The notes: generated from the sequence alone by a model not told the origin. 64,000 nt of DNA from WRHT01 sp031550525 (GCA_031550525.1 JAVBON010000011.1:1-64000), one strand, 5' to 3'; numbered from the stretch's first letter, positions 1 to 10,281 are shown. Numbers and translations: made by a program.

Positions 1-1056
1 GTGGGGTGTGTGCGCGCACACCCCTCTGGACTCCCCGCGCGCCAGGGCGGAGCCCTGGACCCGGCTCTCGTCGCGGTGTGGGTTGGGCCTTGTCGCTCAC
101 CGATGGGCGTGTTGCTTGCTATGCTTTGTTTTACCAACGGAGCATACAAGGCCCAACCCAATGCACCATTGGCGCTCTCACGGTGATGCCGCAGGAACTC
201 TGCTGTGAATGCTCCCGATAATACCCGCAGTCCGAACCATCGTGATGGTTTAAGCTTCCATACTCTATTCAAGGATCGCGGACGATGCTGTATTGGACGG
301 CTGAAGGCTTTCCCTGTAGTGCGGTTGTTTTGTTGGCGCAAACAATAGCCGGGTTACGGCATATGCTCCATTGGCGCTCTCGGTGGTTAGGGCTTAAGAA
401 GGTAACATCTATATTTTCAGTCTGTTACGTTTAAAAAGTAAATCCTGAACTCCAAAACTCCATATAATCAAACCGTATATAGCCAAACTGCATATGCCTG
501 CGTGGCAAAACACCAGGAACGCATGGGTTATGGCTGGCTTTGCATCAAGTTGACGCGGATTACCTGATGTTGCGGCCTCCACCGTCAAGCCGCAAAACGA
601 ACCTTGCAGTAGTGCCGCGCTGTACTTTGATTGCACCGAAAGTTGTTTCGTGATGAGTACAACCCACTCACCGAGAGCGCCAATGGAGCATATGCCGTAG
701 CCAACGCCTTGCCTGCGGCAACAAAACAACCGCACTACAGGGAAAGCCTTAGGCCGCGCGAGACGGCATCGTCCGCGATCATCGAACGGAGTACGGGAGA
801 GCATTTCACAGCGACGGCTCCCCGCGCGGATATTACCGGGAGCGACCAAATCAGAGTTCCCCGCCATTTCCGTGGGAGCGTCAATGGTGCATTGGGCGGG
901 GTCTTGTATGCTCCGCTGGTAAAACATAAAACAGCAAGCAACACGCCCCTCGGCGGGCGACAAGGCCCCGCCCACACCGCGACGAAAGCCGGGTCCAGGG
1001 CTCCGCCCTGGCGCGCGGGGAGTCCAGAGGGGGGTGCGCGCACACACCCCTCTGGC
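1..1056. repeat. Pair of ~400 bp inverted repeat arms, non-coding
   Basis: Positions about 5-395 match the reverse complement of about 657-1056, imperfectly but along the whole length (I estimate three quarters or more identity by eye). Shared blocks include GCGCGCCAGGGCGGAGCCC at the outer ends, GGCTTTCCCTGTAGTGCGG, and GCTCCATTGGCGCTCTCGG at the inner ends. About 260 bp lie between the arms. Open frames here run through both arms and look like chance readings with no recognisable protein. A short related piece occurs at 27752-27790. The left arm meets the window edge, so its outer boundary is unknown. It could be a decayed mobile element or a duplicated intergenic repeat. Confidence 0.7.
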
Positions 1057-1186
1057 GGGGTGAATTTTTTTTGGGCGTAACGAAGTGAAGCCCAAAAAAA
1101 AAGAGGGGCGAGCAGCCCCTATCCTGTTGTCGCGCTTCGCGCTTCCTTTCCTTTCCTTTCCTGTCCTCTTTCCCCCCACAAAGCTG

Positions 1187-1231
1187 AAATAAAAAACCGG
1201 GGCCGCAAAGCAGCCCCGGTTTTTTATTTCA
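1187..1231 (-). terminator. Rho-independent terminator of rpoC
   Basis: A perfect G+C-rich stem (CCGGGGC / GCCCCGG core, extended by A-run/T-run arms) lies about 25 bp after the rpoC stop codon. In the minus-strand direction it is followed by a long T tract. The A tract on the other side makes it potentially bidirectional. Confidence 0.85.
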
Positions 1232-1254
1232 CGTTTTTATAATCACCCTGCGGG

Positions 1255-4200
1255 TTAATCAAAATCTACCAGCAGGGGGTCTGTTTCCAGATCTTCAAGG
1301 AACTTGTCGGCTCTTTCCTTTTGTTCCGGCACTACGATGTCGGAATTTACGTATTCGCGGTAGCCGGTTCCGGCCGGGATAAGGCGGCCCACGATGATGT
1401 TCTCTTTAAGGCCGCGCAGGTAGTCCTGCTTGCCTTTAAGGGAAGCCTCGGTAAGCACCTTGGTGGTCTCTTGGAAGGCTGCGGCGGATACGAAGGAGGA
1501 GGTGGTAAGGGAGGCCTGGGTTATGCCCAGCACCAACGGCTCGGCCGTGGCCGGGGTAAGGCCCGCAGCAATGGCGCTGTCGTTTTCCGCCTTGAACTCC
1601 TGCTTGTCCACCTGTTCGCCCACCAAGAAGCTGGTCTGGCCGGGGTCGAGCACCGTGAGCTTTTTAAGCATCTGGCGCACTATTACTTCAATGTGCTTGT
1701 CGTCTATGGTAACGCCCTGGAAGCGATACACGTCCTGAATTTCTTCCACCAGGTAGTTGGCGAGGAATTTTTCGCCCTTGGTGCGCAGAATGTCGTGCAG
1801 TTCCGGGTGCCCTTCGGTCAGCAACTCGCCCGCTTCCACAAAGTCGCCTTCGGAAACGGTGATGTGACGGCCCTTGGGTACAAGGTATTCTTTGGCTTCG
1901 CCCACTTCCGGCGTAACCACCAGTTTTCTCTTACCCTTGGTTTCGCCGGAGAAGTTGACCATACCGTCAATTTCCGACACCAGAGCCATATCTTTGGGCT
2001 TGCGCACTTCAAACAGCTCGGCCACGCGGGGGAGGCCGCCCACTATGTCTTTGGTTTTGGACGATTCGCGCGGCTTACGGGCGATGATGTCGCCGGCCTT
2101 TATTTCCGCGCCGTCTTTAACCATTATAAGCGCGCCCACGGGCAGCGGGTAAAGGGCTGGCACGCTGGTGCCGGGCCGCATTTGCGGCTCGCCCTTGGCG
2201 TCAAGCACAGCCACGGAAGGCTTGAAGTTGGTGGCCCTGTACTCAATGATGGACTGCGAGGAAATTTGGGTGGCTTCGTCCACTTTTTCCTGCACGGTCT
2301 TGCCTTCTATAATGTCGGTAAACTTGACGTTACCGTCTACTTCCGACACGAAAGGCTCGTTAAAGGGGTCCCACTCGGCCATAATCTGGCCTTTTTTAAC
2401 TTCCTGCCCGTCTTCCACCAACAGCTTGGAGCCGTTGGGCAGCAGATATTTTTCGCGCTCGCGGCCTTGCTCGTCCACTATGCTGATCTGGCCGCTCTTG
2501 CCCAGCACCATGAGCTGGCCTTCGCGGTTTTTAACAGCTTTGAGGCGCGAGAGGATAACGCGGCCAGCGTGCATTGCTTCTATGCTGGAGCGCTCAATTT
2601 CACGCGAGGCGGTGCCGCCTATGTGGAACGTGCGCATGGTAAGCTGGGTGCCGGGCTCGCCGATGGATTGGGCGGCTATGATGCCCACGGCTTCGCCGGT
2701 GTTTACCAGGTGCCCGCGCGCAAGGTCGCGCCCGTAGCAGTAGGCGCAAATGCCGCGCTCGGCCTGGCAGGTAAGGGGTGAGCGTATGGTAACCTGGTTT
2801 ACGCCCGCTTCATCCAGCCCGTTGGCCACGGCTTCGTCCACCAGCGTGTTGGCCGGGTAGAGCACTTCGCGGGTTTCGGGGTGGTACACGGGGTAAAGCA
2901 GGAGGCGCCCGAGAATGCGCTCGGAAAGGCGCAGTTTTATCTCACCGGCCTTGATGAGGTGGCCTACTTCAATGCCGTCCACGGTGCCGCAATCGCGCTC
3001 GCCTATGATTACATCCTGCACCACGTCGACGAGGCGGCGGGTAAGGTAACCGGCGTTTGCGGTTTTAATGGCGGTATCGGCCAGGCCTTTACGCGCGCCG
3101 TGCGTGGAGTTGAAGTACTGGCTCACGTCCAGCCCCTCGCGGAATGAGGAGGTGATGGGCGTTTCTATAATTTCGCCCGAGGGCTTGGCCATAAGGCCGC
3201 GCATGCCCGCAAGCTGGCGCATCTGGTCTTGGTTGCCTCGCGCGCCGGAGTTGGACATCATGTATATGGGGTTGAAGGACTGGTTAAGCTTTACCTCTCC
3301 GGTTTGCGGGTTTTTAACCTCGTCAAAGGAGAGCTGCTTGATCATGGCCGCAGAAACGTCCTGCGTGGCCTTGGTCCAAACGTCCACTATCTTGTTGTAC
3401 TTTTCCGTACGGGTAATGATACCGTCGCGGTACTGCGTTTCAATGTCGTCCACCTCAGCCTGGGATTTGGCCAGAATGTCTTTTTTGCTGGCCGGAATTT
3501 CCAAATCCTTGACGCCGATGGTAACACCGGCGCGGGTGGCGTATTCGTAGCCCATATCTTTAAGGCGGTCGCACAAAAGCACGGTGGCCTTGCTGCCCGC
3601 CATGCGGTAGCAGGAGCTTACCAGCTTGGCGATGTTCTTTTTGTTGAGCACGCAGTTGACCATGTCAAAGGGCACTTTTTCAGGCAGAATTTCACCCACC
3701 AGCACACGGCCGGGGGTGGTATCGACAATTTTGCCGTCCAGGCGGATTTTAACCTTGGCGTGCATATCCACCTGTTTGGTGTCTATGGCTGCCACCACTT
3801 CCCACGGGGCGGTGAAGATCATGCCTTCGCCCTTGCGGAAGTCGCGCTCCACGGTCATGTAATACAGCCCCAGCACTATATCCTGGCTGGGCACGATAAC
3901 CGGGCTGCCGTTGGCCGGGGAGAGAATGTTGTTGGTGCTGAGCATGAGCACGCGGCACTCCACCTGCGCTTCAAGAGAAAGCGGCAGGTGCACGGCCATT
4001 TGGTCGCCGTCGAAGTCGGCGTTATAAGCCGTACACACCAGGGGGTGCAACTGAATGGCCTTGCCTTCAACCAGCAGCGGCTCAAAGGCCTGTATGCCAA
4101 GGCGGTGCAGGGTTGGGGCGCGGTTGAGCATTATGGGGTACTCGCGCACCACTTCTTCCAGAATATCCCATACCACCAGTTCTTCGCGCTCCACCATTTT

Positions 4201-5412
4201 CTTGGCGCTTTTTATAGTGGAGGCCAGGCCCCGTTCTTCCAGCTTGGAATAGATGAAGGGCTTGAACAGTTCCAGGGCCATCTTTTTGGGCAGGCCGCAC
4301 TGGTGCAGTTTAAGTTTGGGGCCGACCACGATAACCGAGCGGCCGGAATAGTCCACGCGTTTACCCAGGAGGTTTTGGCGGAACCGGCCCTGCTTGCCTT
4401 TGATCATGTCAGAGAGGGACTTCAAAGGCCTGCCGTTGGTGCCGGTAATGGCGCGGCCACGGCGGCCGTTATCGAACAGCGCGTCAACCGCTTCTTGCAG
4501 CATGCGCTTTTCGTTACGGATGATGATATCCGGCGCGCCAAGCTCCATAAGGCGTTTCAAACGGTTGTTACGGTTGATTACGCGGCGGTAGAGGTCGTTA
4601 AGGTCGGAGGTGGCGAAGCGGCCGCCATCCAGCGGAACCAGTGGGCGCAGCTCGGGCGGAATGATGGGGATAACTTCCAGAATCATCCATTCGGGCTTGT
4701 TGCCGCTTTCCACAAAGGCTTCAACTATTTTGAGGCGCTTGGTGAGTTTTTTCTTTTTGGTCTGCGAGCGGGTGCTTTGCGATTCGTCGCGCAGTTCCAC
4801 GCGCAGTTTTTCCATATCCAACTCTTCCAACAGGCTGCGCACGGCTTCGGCGCCCATGCCCACGGTAACGGCGTCTTCGCCGTAGTGGTCTATAACCTGC
4901 AGGTACTGGTCTTCGCTTATCACCTGCTGCTTGGTCAGGCTGGTTTTGCCCGGATCAAGCACGATGTAGGAGTCGAAGTAGAGCACCTTTTCCAGATCGG
5001 CCATGGTCATATCCAGAAGGGTGCCGATTTTGGAAGGAAGGGTTTTAAGGAACCATATATGCGCTACCGGCGCGGCCAGCTCGATATGGCCCATGCGCTC
5101 GCGGCGCACCTTGGAGGCTATAACCTCCACGCCGCATTTTTCGCACACAATGCCACGGTGCTTCATGCGCTTGTATTTGCCGCAGTTACACTCGTAATCT
5201 TTTACCGGGCCGAATATTTTGGCGCAGAAAAGGCCGTCGCGTTCAGGTTTGAACGTGCGGGAGTTAATGGTTTCAGGCTTTTTCACCTCGCCGAAGGACC
5301 ATTCGCGAATGGCTTCCGGCGACGCGATGCTCACCTGAATTGATTTCAAGCTTTTTATGTTGGCTACCGAGGTTGCGGAGCCCCTGGCTGCAAAGAGATC
5401 GTCCAAGGTCAT
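1255..5412 (-). CDS. rpoC: DNA-directed RNA polymerase subunit beta'
   Basis: This is the catalytic beta' subunit of RNA polymerase, 1385 aa, a normal length for proteobacteria. The N-terminal zinc site is visible as C75, C77, C90 and C93. The Mg-binding active-site loop NADFDGDQMA lies near residues 463-473. A second zinc cluster (CQAERGICAYC) lies near 880-892, and the bridge-helix/trigger-loop region follows. The C-terminus ends in acidic residues. The gene lies 237 bp downstream of rpoB on the same strand and is followed by a strong terminator, so it ends the transcription unit. The spacer from rpoB is longer than usual and carries repeats, so an internal promoter or processing site is possible but not shown. 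Confidence 0.99.
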   Translation of the reverse strand: MTLDDLFAARGSATSVANIKSLKSIQVSIASPEAIREWSFGEVKKPETINSRTFKPERDGLFCAKIFGPVKDYECNCGKYKRMKHRGIVCEKCGVEVIASKVRRERMGHIELAAPVAHIWFLKTLPSKIGTLLDMTMADLEKVLYFDSYIVLDPGKTSLTKQQVISEDQYLQVIDHYGEDAVTVGMGAEAVRSLLEELDMEKLRVELRDESQSTRSQTKKKKLTKRLKIVEAFVESGNKPEWMILEVIPIIPPELRPLVPLDGGRFATSDLNDLYRRVINRNNRLKRLMELGAPDIIIRNEKRMLQEAVDALFDNGRRGRAITGTNGRPLKSLSDMIKGKQGRFRQNLLGKRVDYSGRSVIVVGPKLKLHQCGLPKKMALELFKPFIYSKLEERGLASTIKSAKKMVEREELVVWDILEEVVREYPIMLNRAPTLHRLGIQAFEPLLVEGKAIQLHPLVCTAYNADFDGDQMAVHLPLSLEAQVECRVLMLSTNNILSPANGSPVIVPSQDIVLGLYYMTVERDFRKGEGMIFTAPWEVVAAIDTKQVDMHAKVKIRLDGKIVDTTPGRVLVGEILPEKVPFDMVNCVLNKKNIAKLVSSCYRMAGSKATVLLCDRLKDMGYEYATRAGVTIGVKDLEIPASKKDILAKSQAEVDDIETQYRDGIITRTEKYNKIVDVWTKATQDVSAAMIKQLSFDEVKNPQTGEVKLNQSFNPIYMMSNSGARGNQDQMRQLAGMRGLMAKPSGEIIETPITSSFREGLDVSQYFNSTHGARKGLADTAIKTANAGYLTRRLVDVVQDVIIGERDCGTVDGIEVGHLIKAGEIKLRLSERILGRLLLYPVYHPETREVLYPANTLVDEAVANGLDEAGVNQVTIRSPLTCQAERGICAYCYGRDLARGHLVNTGEAVGIIAAQSIGEPGTQLTMRTFHIGGTASREIERSSIEAMHAGRVILSRLKAVKNREGQLMVLGKSGQISIVDEQGREREKYLLPNGSKLLVEDGQEVKKGQIMAEWDPFNEPFVSEVDGNVKFTDIIEGKTVQEKVDEATQISSQSIIEYRATNFKPSVAVLDAKGEPQMRPGTSVPALYPLPVGALIMVKDGAEIKAGDIIARKPRESSKTKDIVGGLPRVAELFEVRKPKDMALVSEIDGMVNFSGETKGKRKLVVTPEVGEAKEYLVPKGRHITVSEGDFVEAGELLTEGHPELHDILRTKGEKFLANYLVEEIQDVYRFQGVTIDDKHIEVIVRQMLKKLTVLDPGQTSFLVGEQVDKQEFKAENDSAIAAGLTPATAEPLVLGITQASLTTSSFVSAAAFQETTKVLTEASLKGKQDYLRGLKENIIVGRLIPAGTGYREYVNSDIVVPEQKERADKFLEDLETDPLLVDFD

Positions 5413-5476
5413 TTTATACCTGCCAAGCTATATATTACTAAATTTTTATACCAATTATATCTAGGGTGGGAATTTG

Positions 5477-5635
5477 TCAGCCTCCGGCGGTCAAAGGGTT
5501 GCACCCTTTGAGAACCCTCTAACGGGTCAATCGCGTACTGCTACGGTCCGCCAAATGATCAAGTAAAAAGTAACCTGATCATCAAATAACTTTAATGGGG
5601 TCTGGGGCCTAAGGCCACAGCCGCCGGAGGCATAT
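5477..5635. repeat. Two copies of the GCCGCCGGAGGC-type intergenic repeat between rpoB and rpoC
   Basis: One copy (5477-5518) is in reverse orientation and contains the hairpin TCAAAGGGTTGCACCCTTTGA. The other (5594-5633) is direct, with the hairpin TGGGGCCTAAGGCCACA followed by GCCGCCGGAGGCAT. Related copies occur at 47158-47211 and 50641-50693. The two copies fill most of the rpoB-rpoC spacer. Confidence 0.65.
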
Positions 5636-5649
5636 TAATTCTTCCCTTC

Positions 5650-8600
5650 TTACTCTTCACCCAAAGCGTTGCTGGCAAAGCCGCCGCCGCGCCCAGGGCG
5701 TTTTTTTGTTTCTTCCTGGTGCAAGGTTACGTTCAGGCCCAGGGACATGAGTTCTTTCACCAGCACGTTAAAGGATTCGGGCATGCCCGCTTCGAGGAAG
5801 TTGTCGCCCTTAACGATTTTTTCATACATTTTCACGCGTCCGGTCACGTCGTCGGACTTGACGGTGAGGAATTCCTGCAACAGGTTGGCCGCGCCGTAGG
5901 TTTCCAGCGCCCACACTTCCATTTCCCCAAGTCTCTGGCCGCCGAACTGGGCCTTGCCGCCAAGGGGCTGCTGAGTAACCAGGGAGTAAGGGCCGGTGGA
6001 ACGGGCGTGTATTTTCTCGTCTACCAGGTGGTGGAGCTTGAGCATATACATAACGCCGGTGGTCACGCGGTTTTCAAAGGGCTCGCCCGTGCGGCCGTCG
6101 TACAGTACTGTTTTGCCGTCGTCCGGCAGGCCAGCCTTGGAGAGCCAGGCCCATATTTCGTCTTCGCTGGCGCCGTCAAACACGGGGGTTTTGGTAATAA
6201 TGCCGGTGTTCATGGCTTTAACGGCTTTTACGAACTCTTCATCGCTCATGCCGTCCACCAGTTCGGCGGTGGCTTTATCGCCAAAAACAGCTTTAACATC
6301 GGTACGCACCTGCTTGAGGGGCGCGCCGCTGGCCACCAGCTCGCTGAGTTGCAGGCCAAGTTCTTTGGCGCCCCAGCCCAGGTGGGTTTCCATTATCTGG
6401 CCTATGTTCATACGCGAAGGCACGCCAAGGGGGTTGAGCACAATGTCAACGGGGCGGCCGTCGGCGAAGAAGGGCATGTCTTCTTCCGGCAGAATGCAGG
6501 AGACAACGCCCTTGTTACCGTGGCGTCCGGCCATTTTGTCGCCCACGTTGAGCTTGCGCTTAACGGCAACGTATACTTTAGCCATTTTGATCACGCCTGG
6601 GGGCAGATCGTCGCCTTCGGTAACTTTTTCGCGCTTGGAATCGTAAGAGGCCTTTATGAATTTGACTTGCTTGTCGTAGCCTTCAATTATTTCGGCCACG
6701 CTTTCGTTCACTTCTTTACTCTTGAAGATGCCCGCGAGCTTTTTAACCGGTATATCGGCCAGCATGGCGGGGGTAATGGCAACGCCGACCTCGGCCAGCA
6801 CTTCGCCTTTTTTCTTGCCGGATATGGCAGAGGCAATCTGCTTGCCGGAAACAACAGGCTCAAGCTTTTTAAGGGTGGCCTCGCCCAAGGCGTCTATATG
6901 ATCGGCCTCTTTCACATCCAGCGCGGCCAGTTCGGTGCTCTCGATGGAAAGGGTGCGTTCGTCTTTTTCGCCGCTGCGGCGGTTGAACACCTTAACTTCA
7001 ATAACCGTGCCTTCTATTCCTGGCGGCACCTTGAGGGAGGTGTTTTTCACGTCGCGGGCCTTGTCGCCGAAAATGGCGCGCAGGAGTTTTTCTTCCGGCG
7101 TAAGCTGGGTTTCGCCTTTGGGGGTGATTTTACCCACAAGGATGTCGTCAGGCTTTACGTTGGCCCCTATGCGGATCATGCCGCTCTGGTCGAGGTTGCG
7201 CAGCATGTCTTCGCCCACGTTGGGTATGTCGCGGGTTATTTCTTCCGGTCCCAGCTTGGTGTCGCGGGCTACAACTTCAAACTCTTCAATATGCACGGAG
7301 GTGTAGGTATCTTCTTTTACCGTGCGCTCGGAGATAAGGATGGAGTCTTCGTAGTTGTAACCGCACCATGGCATGAAGGCCACAGTGAGGTTTTTGCCCA
7401 GGGCGAGCTCGCCGTTATGTATGCCGGGGCCGTCGGCCAGCACGTCGCCTTTTTTGACGACCATGCCGGGGTAGCAACTGGGCTTTTGCCCGAAGCAGGA
7501 GTTCTGGTTGGACTTATGGAACTTTTGCAGGTTGTAGGCGCGCACGCCGCCGGTTTCGGGGTAGAGGCCGCCCTCATAGGCCACGATTATGCGCGTGGCG
7601 TCGGCATAGCGCACTATGCCGTCTTGCTCGGCCAGAATGCAGGCGCCGGAGTCGCGGGCCACGTCGCCTTCCATGCCCGTGCCCACCAGGGGCACGTCGT
7701 TGCGCAAAAGCGGCACGGCCTGGCGTTGCATGTTGGAGCCCATGAGGGCGCGGTTGGCGTCGTCATGTTCCAAAAATGGAATGAGCGCGGCGGAGATGGA
7801 AACCATCTGGCTGGGCGACACGTCTATAAGGGTTATGTCGGCCTTGGGGCTCATAATTACGTCGCCATGCATGCGGCTGATTACGAACTCGTCCAGCAGC
7901 GTGCCTTCGGCGTCGGTGCGGGAGTTGGCCTGGGCTATAACCTCGCCGTCTTCGCAGGATGCGTCCAGAAAGACCACCTCTTTGGTCACCTTGCCGTTAA
8001 CCACCTTGAAGTAGGGGGTTTCTATAAAGCCAAAGTCGTTTACCTTGGCATAGGTGGTAAGAGAAACGATCAGGCCGATGTTCGGGCCTTCAGGCGTTTC
8101 AATGGGGCAGATGCGGCCGTAGTGCGAGGTATGCACGTCGCGCACTTCAAAGCCCGCGCGGTCGCGGGTGAGGCCGCCGGGTCCCAGCGCGGAGAGGCGG
8201 CGCTTGTGCGTCACTTCCGACAGGGAGTTGGTTTGGTCCATAAACTGCGAGAGCTGGGAAGTGCCGAAGAACTCTTTAAGCACGGCCGCAACCGGTTTGG
8301 GGTTGATAAGGTCGTGGGGCATGAGGGTGGAGACTTCTTGCAGGCTCATGCGTTCTTTTATGGCGCGTTCCATGCGCACCAGGCCTATGCGGTACTGGTT
8401 TTCCACCAGTTCGCCCACGGGGCGCACGCGGCGGTTGCCAAGGTGGTCGATATCGTCGGCCGGGCCGTGGCTGTCTTTAAGCTGCACCAGTATTTTAATG
8501 GCTTTGAGTATATTCTCGTCCGTAAGGGTGCGCAGGTTGGGGTCGTCTTCCAGCTCCAGGCGCTGGTTGAGTTTGTAGCGGCCTACCGGCGAGAGGTCAT

Positions 8601-9783
8601 AATAATCGGCATTGCGGAACAGGTTGTCGAAAAAGCTGGCCGCTATTTCCGGCGTGGGGGGAGAAGACGGGCGGAGCCTGCGGTAAATTTCCACCTGGGC
8701 GCTTTCGGTATCCGGCACTTTGTCCATAACCAGCGTATCGCGGATGGAAGATGAGGTTTCGGTGCCTTTGGTGTGCAGCACGGCAAAACGGGTAATGCCC
8801 GCCTCGCGGATGTTCTCCAGAAAGCCTTCGGTCACTTCTTCAGCGGCCTCGGCTATGAGAGCTCCGTTTTGCGGGTGGTAGACGTCTTCGGCCAGGTAGT
8901 GCCCGAACACGAAATCGCCGGGCACTTCAAGGGCGGCATTCTCCAGCTTGCACAGGTCGCGCCATACGCGTTTGGTAATGGGCTTGCCGGCCTTTACCAG
9001 CACTTTGCCGTCTTTGTCGGTAATATCGGCAAAAGCGTTTTCCTTGCGGTAAAGGTTTTCGCTTATTTCCCAGAAGGTACGGGCGTTTTTTTCCACGCGG
9101 AAGTATTCTTTCTCGTAGAAGTAATCCAGAATCTGGGTACGGCTCATGTTCATGGCCTTGAACAGAATGGTTACCGGCATTTTACGGCGGCGGTCTATGC
9201 GGGCGTAAAGAATGTCTTTGTGGTCGAAGTCAAAGTCCAGCCAACTGCCGCGCATGGGTATGATGCGGCAGGAGTAGAGCACCTTGCGGCTGGAGTGGGT
9301 TTTGCCCGAATCGTGCTCGAAAATGATGCCGGGCGAGCGCTGCAACTGGTTTACAATAACGCGCTCGGTGCCGTTTATTATAAACGTGCCTTTTTCGGTC
9401 ATAAGGGGCAGGGTGCCAAAGTAAATATCCTGCTCTTTGATGTCGCGGATGGAGCGGTTGCCCGTTTCTTCATCCACGTCAAACACGATGAGGCGCACCT
9501 TTATGCGTATGGGCGCTTCATAGGTAAGGCCCTTGCTTATGCACTCGGCCTGGTCGTATTTGGGCTCGCCAACTTCGTAACCCACGTATTCAAGACTGGC
9601 CGTCTTGTTAAAGTCGGTTATGGGGAAGACGGATTTGAAAACTCCTTCCAGCCCTTCTTCCGAGGAACGTTCGCCCGTTCCAGCCTGCAGGAATTTTTTG
9701 TAGGAATCTACCTGCAGGTTGAGCAAGTGCGGCGTTGGGAGCGTTACTGCTATTTTTCCGAATTTTTTTGCAATTTGACCCAT
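5650..9783 (-). CDS. rpoB: DNA-directed RNA polymerase subunit beta
   Basis: Beta subunit of RNA polymerase, 1377 aa. The rifampicin-binding cluster (SQLSQFMDQTNSLSEVTHKR) lies near residues 508-528, followed by LSALGPGGLTRDRAGFE and the strongly conserved PIETPEGPNIGLI. Further on are the KMAGRHGNKGV motif and the C-terminal GGKAQFGGQRLGEMEVWALE. Compared with the E. coli protein, positions equivalent to 518 and 520 are T and S (N and P in E. coli). Upstream there is no rplJ or rplL, the usual neighbours; instead about 440 bp of non-coding DNA separates it from a PxxKW protein. It is transcribed together with, or just ahead of, rpoC. Confidence 0.99.
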   Translation of the reverse strand: MGQIAKKFGKIAVTLPTPHLLNLQVDSYKKFLQAGTGERSSEEGLEGVFKSVFPITDFNKTASLEYVGYEVGEPKYDQAECISKGLTYEAPIRIKVRLIVFDVDEETGNRSIRDIKEQDIYFGTLPLMTEKGTFIINGTERVIVNQLQRSPGIIFEHDSGKTHSSRKVLYSCRIIPMRGSWLDFDFDHKDILYARIDRRRKMPVTILFKAMNMSRTQILDYFYEKEYFRVEKNARTFWEISENLYRKENAFADITDKDGKVLVKAGKPITKRVWRDLCKLENAALEVPGDFVFGHYLAEDVYHPQNGALIAEAAEEVTEGFLENIREAGITRFAVLHTKGTETSSSIRDTLVMDKVPDTESAQVEIYRRLRPSSPPTPEIAASFFDNLFRNADYYDLSPVGRYKLNQRLELEDDPNLRTLTDENILKAIKILVQLKDSHGPADDIDHLGNRRVRPVGELVENQYRIGLVRMERAIKERMSLQEVSTLMPHDLINPKPVAAVLKEFFGTSQLSQFMDQTNSLSEVTHKRRLSALGPGGLTRDRAGFEVRDVHTSHYGRICPIETPEGPNIGLIVSLTTYAKVNDFGFIETPYFKVVNGKVTKEVVFLDASCEDGEVIAQANSRTDAEGTLLDEFVISRMHGDVIMSPKADITLIDVSPSQMVSISAALIPFLEHDDANRALMGSNMQRQAVPLLRNDVPLVGTGMEGDVARDSGACILAEQDGIVRYADATRIIVAYEGGLYPETGGVRAYNLQKFHKSNQNSCFGQKPSCYPGMVVKKGDVLADGPGIHNGELALGKNLTVAFMPWCGYNYEDSILISERTVKEDTYTSVHIEEFEVVARDTKLGPEEITRDIPNVGEDMLRNLDQSGMIRIGANVKPDDILVGKITPKGETQLTPEEKLLRAIFGDKARDVKNTSLKVPPGIEGTVIEVKVFNRRSGEKDERTLSIESTELAALDVKEADHIDALGEATLKKLEPVVSGKQIASAISGKKKGEVLAEVGVAITPAMLADIPVKKLAGIFKSKEVNESVAEIIEGYDKQVKFIKASYDSKREKVTEGDDLPPGVIKMAKVYVAVKRKLNVGDKMAGRHGNKGVVSCILPEEDMPFFADGRPVDIVLNPLGVPSRMNIGQIMETHLGWGAKELGLQLSELVASGAPLKQVRTDVKAVFGDKATAELVDGMSDEEFVKAVKAMNTGIITKTPVFDGASEDEIWAWLSKAGLPDDGKTVLYDGRTGEPFENRVTTGVMYMLKLHHLVDEKIHARSTGPYSLVTQQPLGGKAQFGGQRLGEMEVWALETYGAANLLQEFLTVKSDDVTGRVKMYEKIVKGDNFLEAGMPESFNVLVKELMSLGLNVTLHQEETKKRPGRGGGFASNALGEE

Positions 9784-10225
9784 TTTTCACCTCAAAAGCG
9801 GCTTTGCGACAAGCCGCCGTTATGGACGTGAAGCCCAAAAAACATATAGCCGATGGCCCCGTTGCGGAACCCCGGCATAGTTTCTGTTTCTTTAAAACGT
9901 AATAAACTCAGGCATAAAAGCCTTTTTACTGCATACAAAAATACATTTGCTGTTTACAAACACGCTGGGCAAAAGATAAGACAAGGCGCAATTCTCCTCT
10001 TGCGCCTGACAGGGGGCCTGTCCATCAGGGTATTCGGCAAAGCGGGTAGCCAAAAGATATTGCCCATTGTTGTTTGTGTGTTACAATGGAGATGACGTCG
10101 AACAGTATTCCTTACAGTGCGTCCAATAAAAAATCAAGCTCTAATTCAAAAAAATAATAAAGTATTTTCAACTGCCTGCCGCTGTTGGCTTTTGAGGCAA
10201 GTTGCCCGCTTGGGCATTATAAGAT
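9784..10225. other. Non-coding region upstream of rpoB
   Basis: About 440 bp without a credible gene on either strand. In particular there is no trace of rplL or rplJ. It must contain the rpoB promoter and leader (minus strand), but I could not pick out a convincing -35/-10 pair by eye. Confidence 0.5.
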
Positions 10226-10226
10226 A

Positions 10227-10270
10227 TATAAACGAAAAGAACCGGGCCTGGCCCGGTTCTTTTCGTTTGC
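10227..10270. terminator. Bidirectional terminator after the PxxKW gene
   Basis: A near-perfect palindrome (AACGAAAAGAACCGGGCC and its complement) lies just downstream of the PxxKW stop codon. The flanking A/T arms give a T tract in either direction. Confidence 0.8.
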
Positions 10271-10281
10271 GGATATTTGGG

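Noticed and set aside
409..1179. A 256-aa minus-strand frame through the inverted repeat arms
   Set aside because: It has no recognisable domain, no ribosome site and low plausibility of composition; it runs across two repeat arms that read in opposite directions.
1321..8754. Long plus-strand open frames opposite rpoC and rpoB
   Set aside because: They mirror the codons of rpoB and rpoC and have no ribosome sites or recognisable domains.
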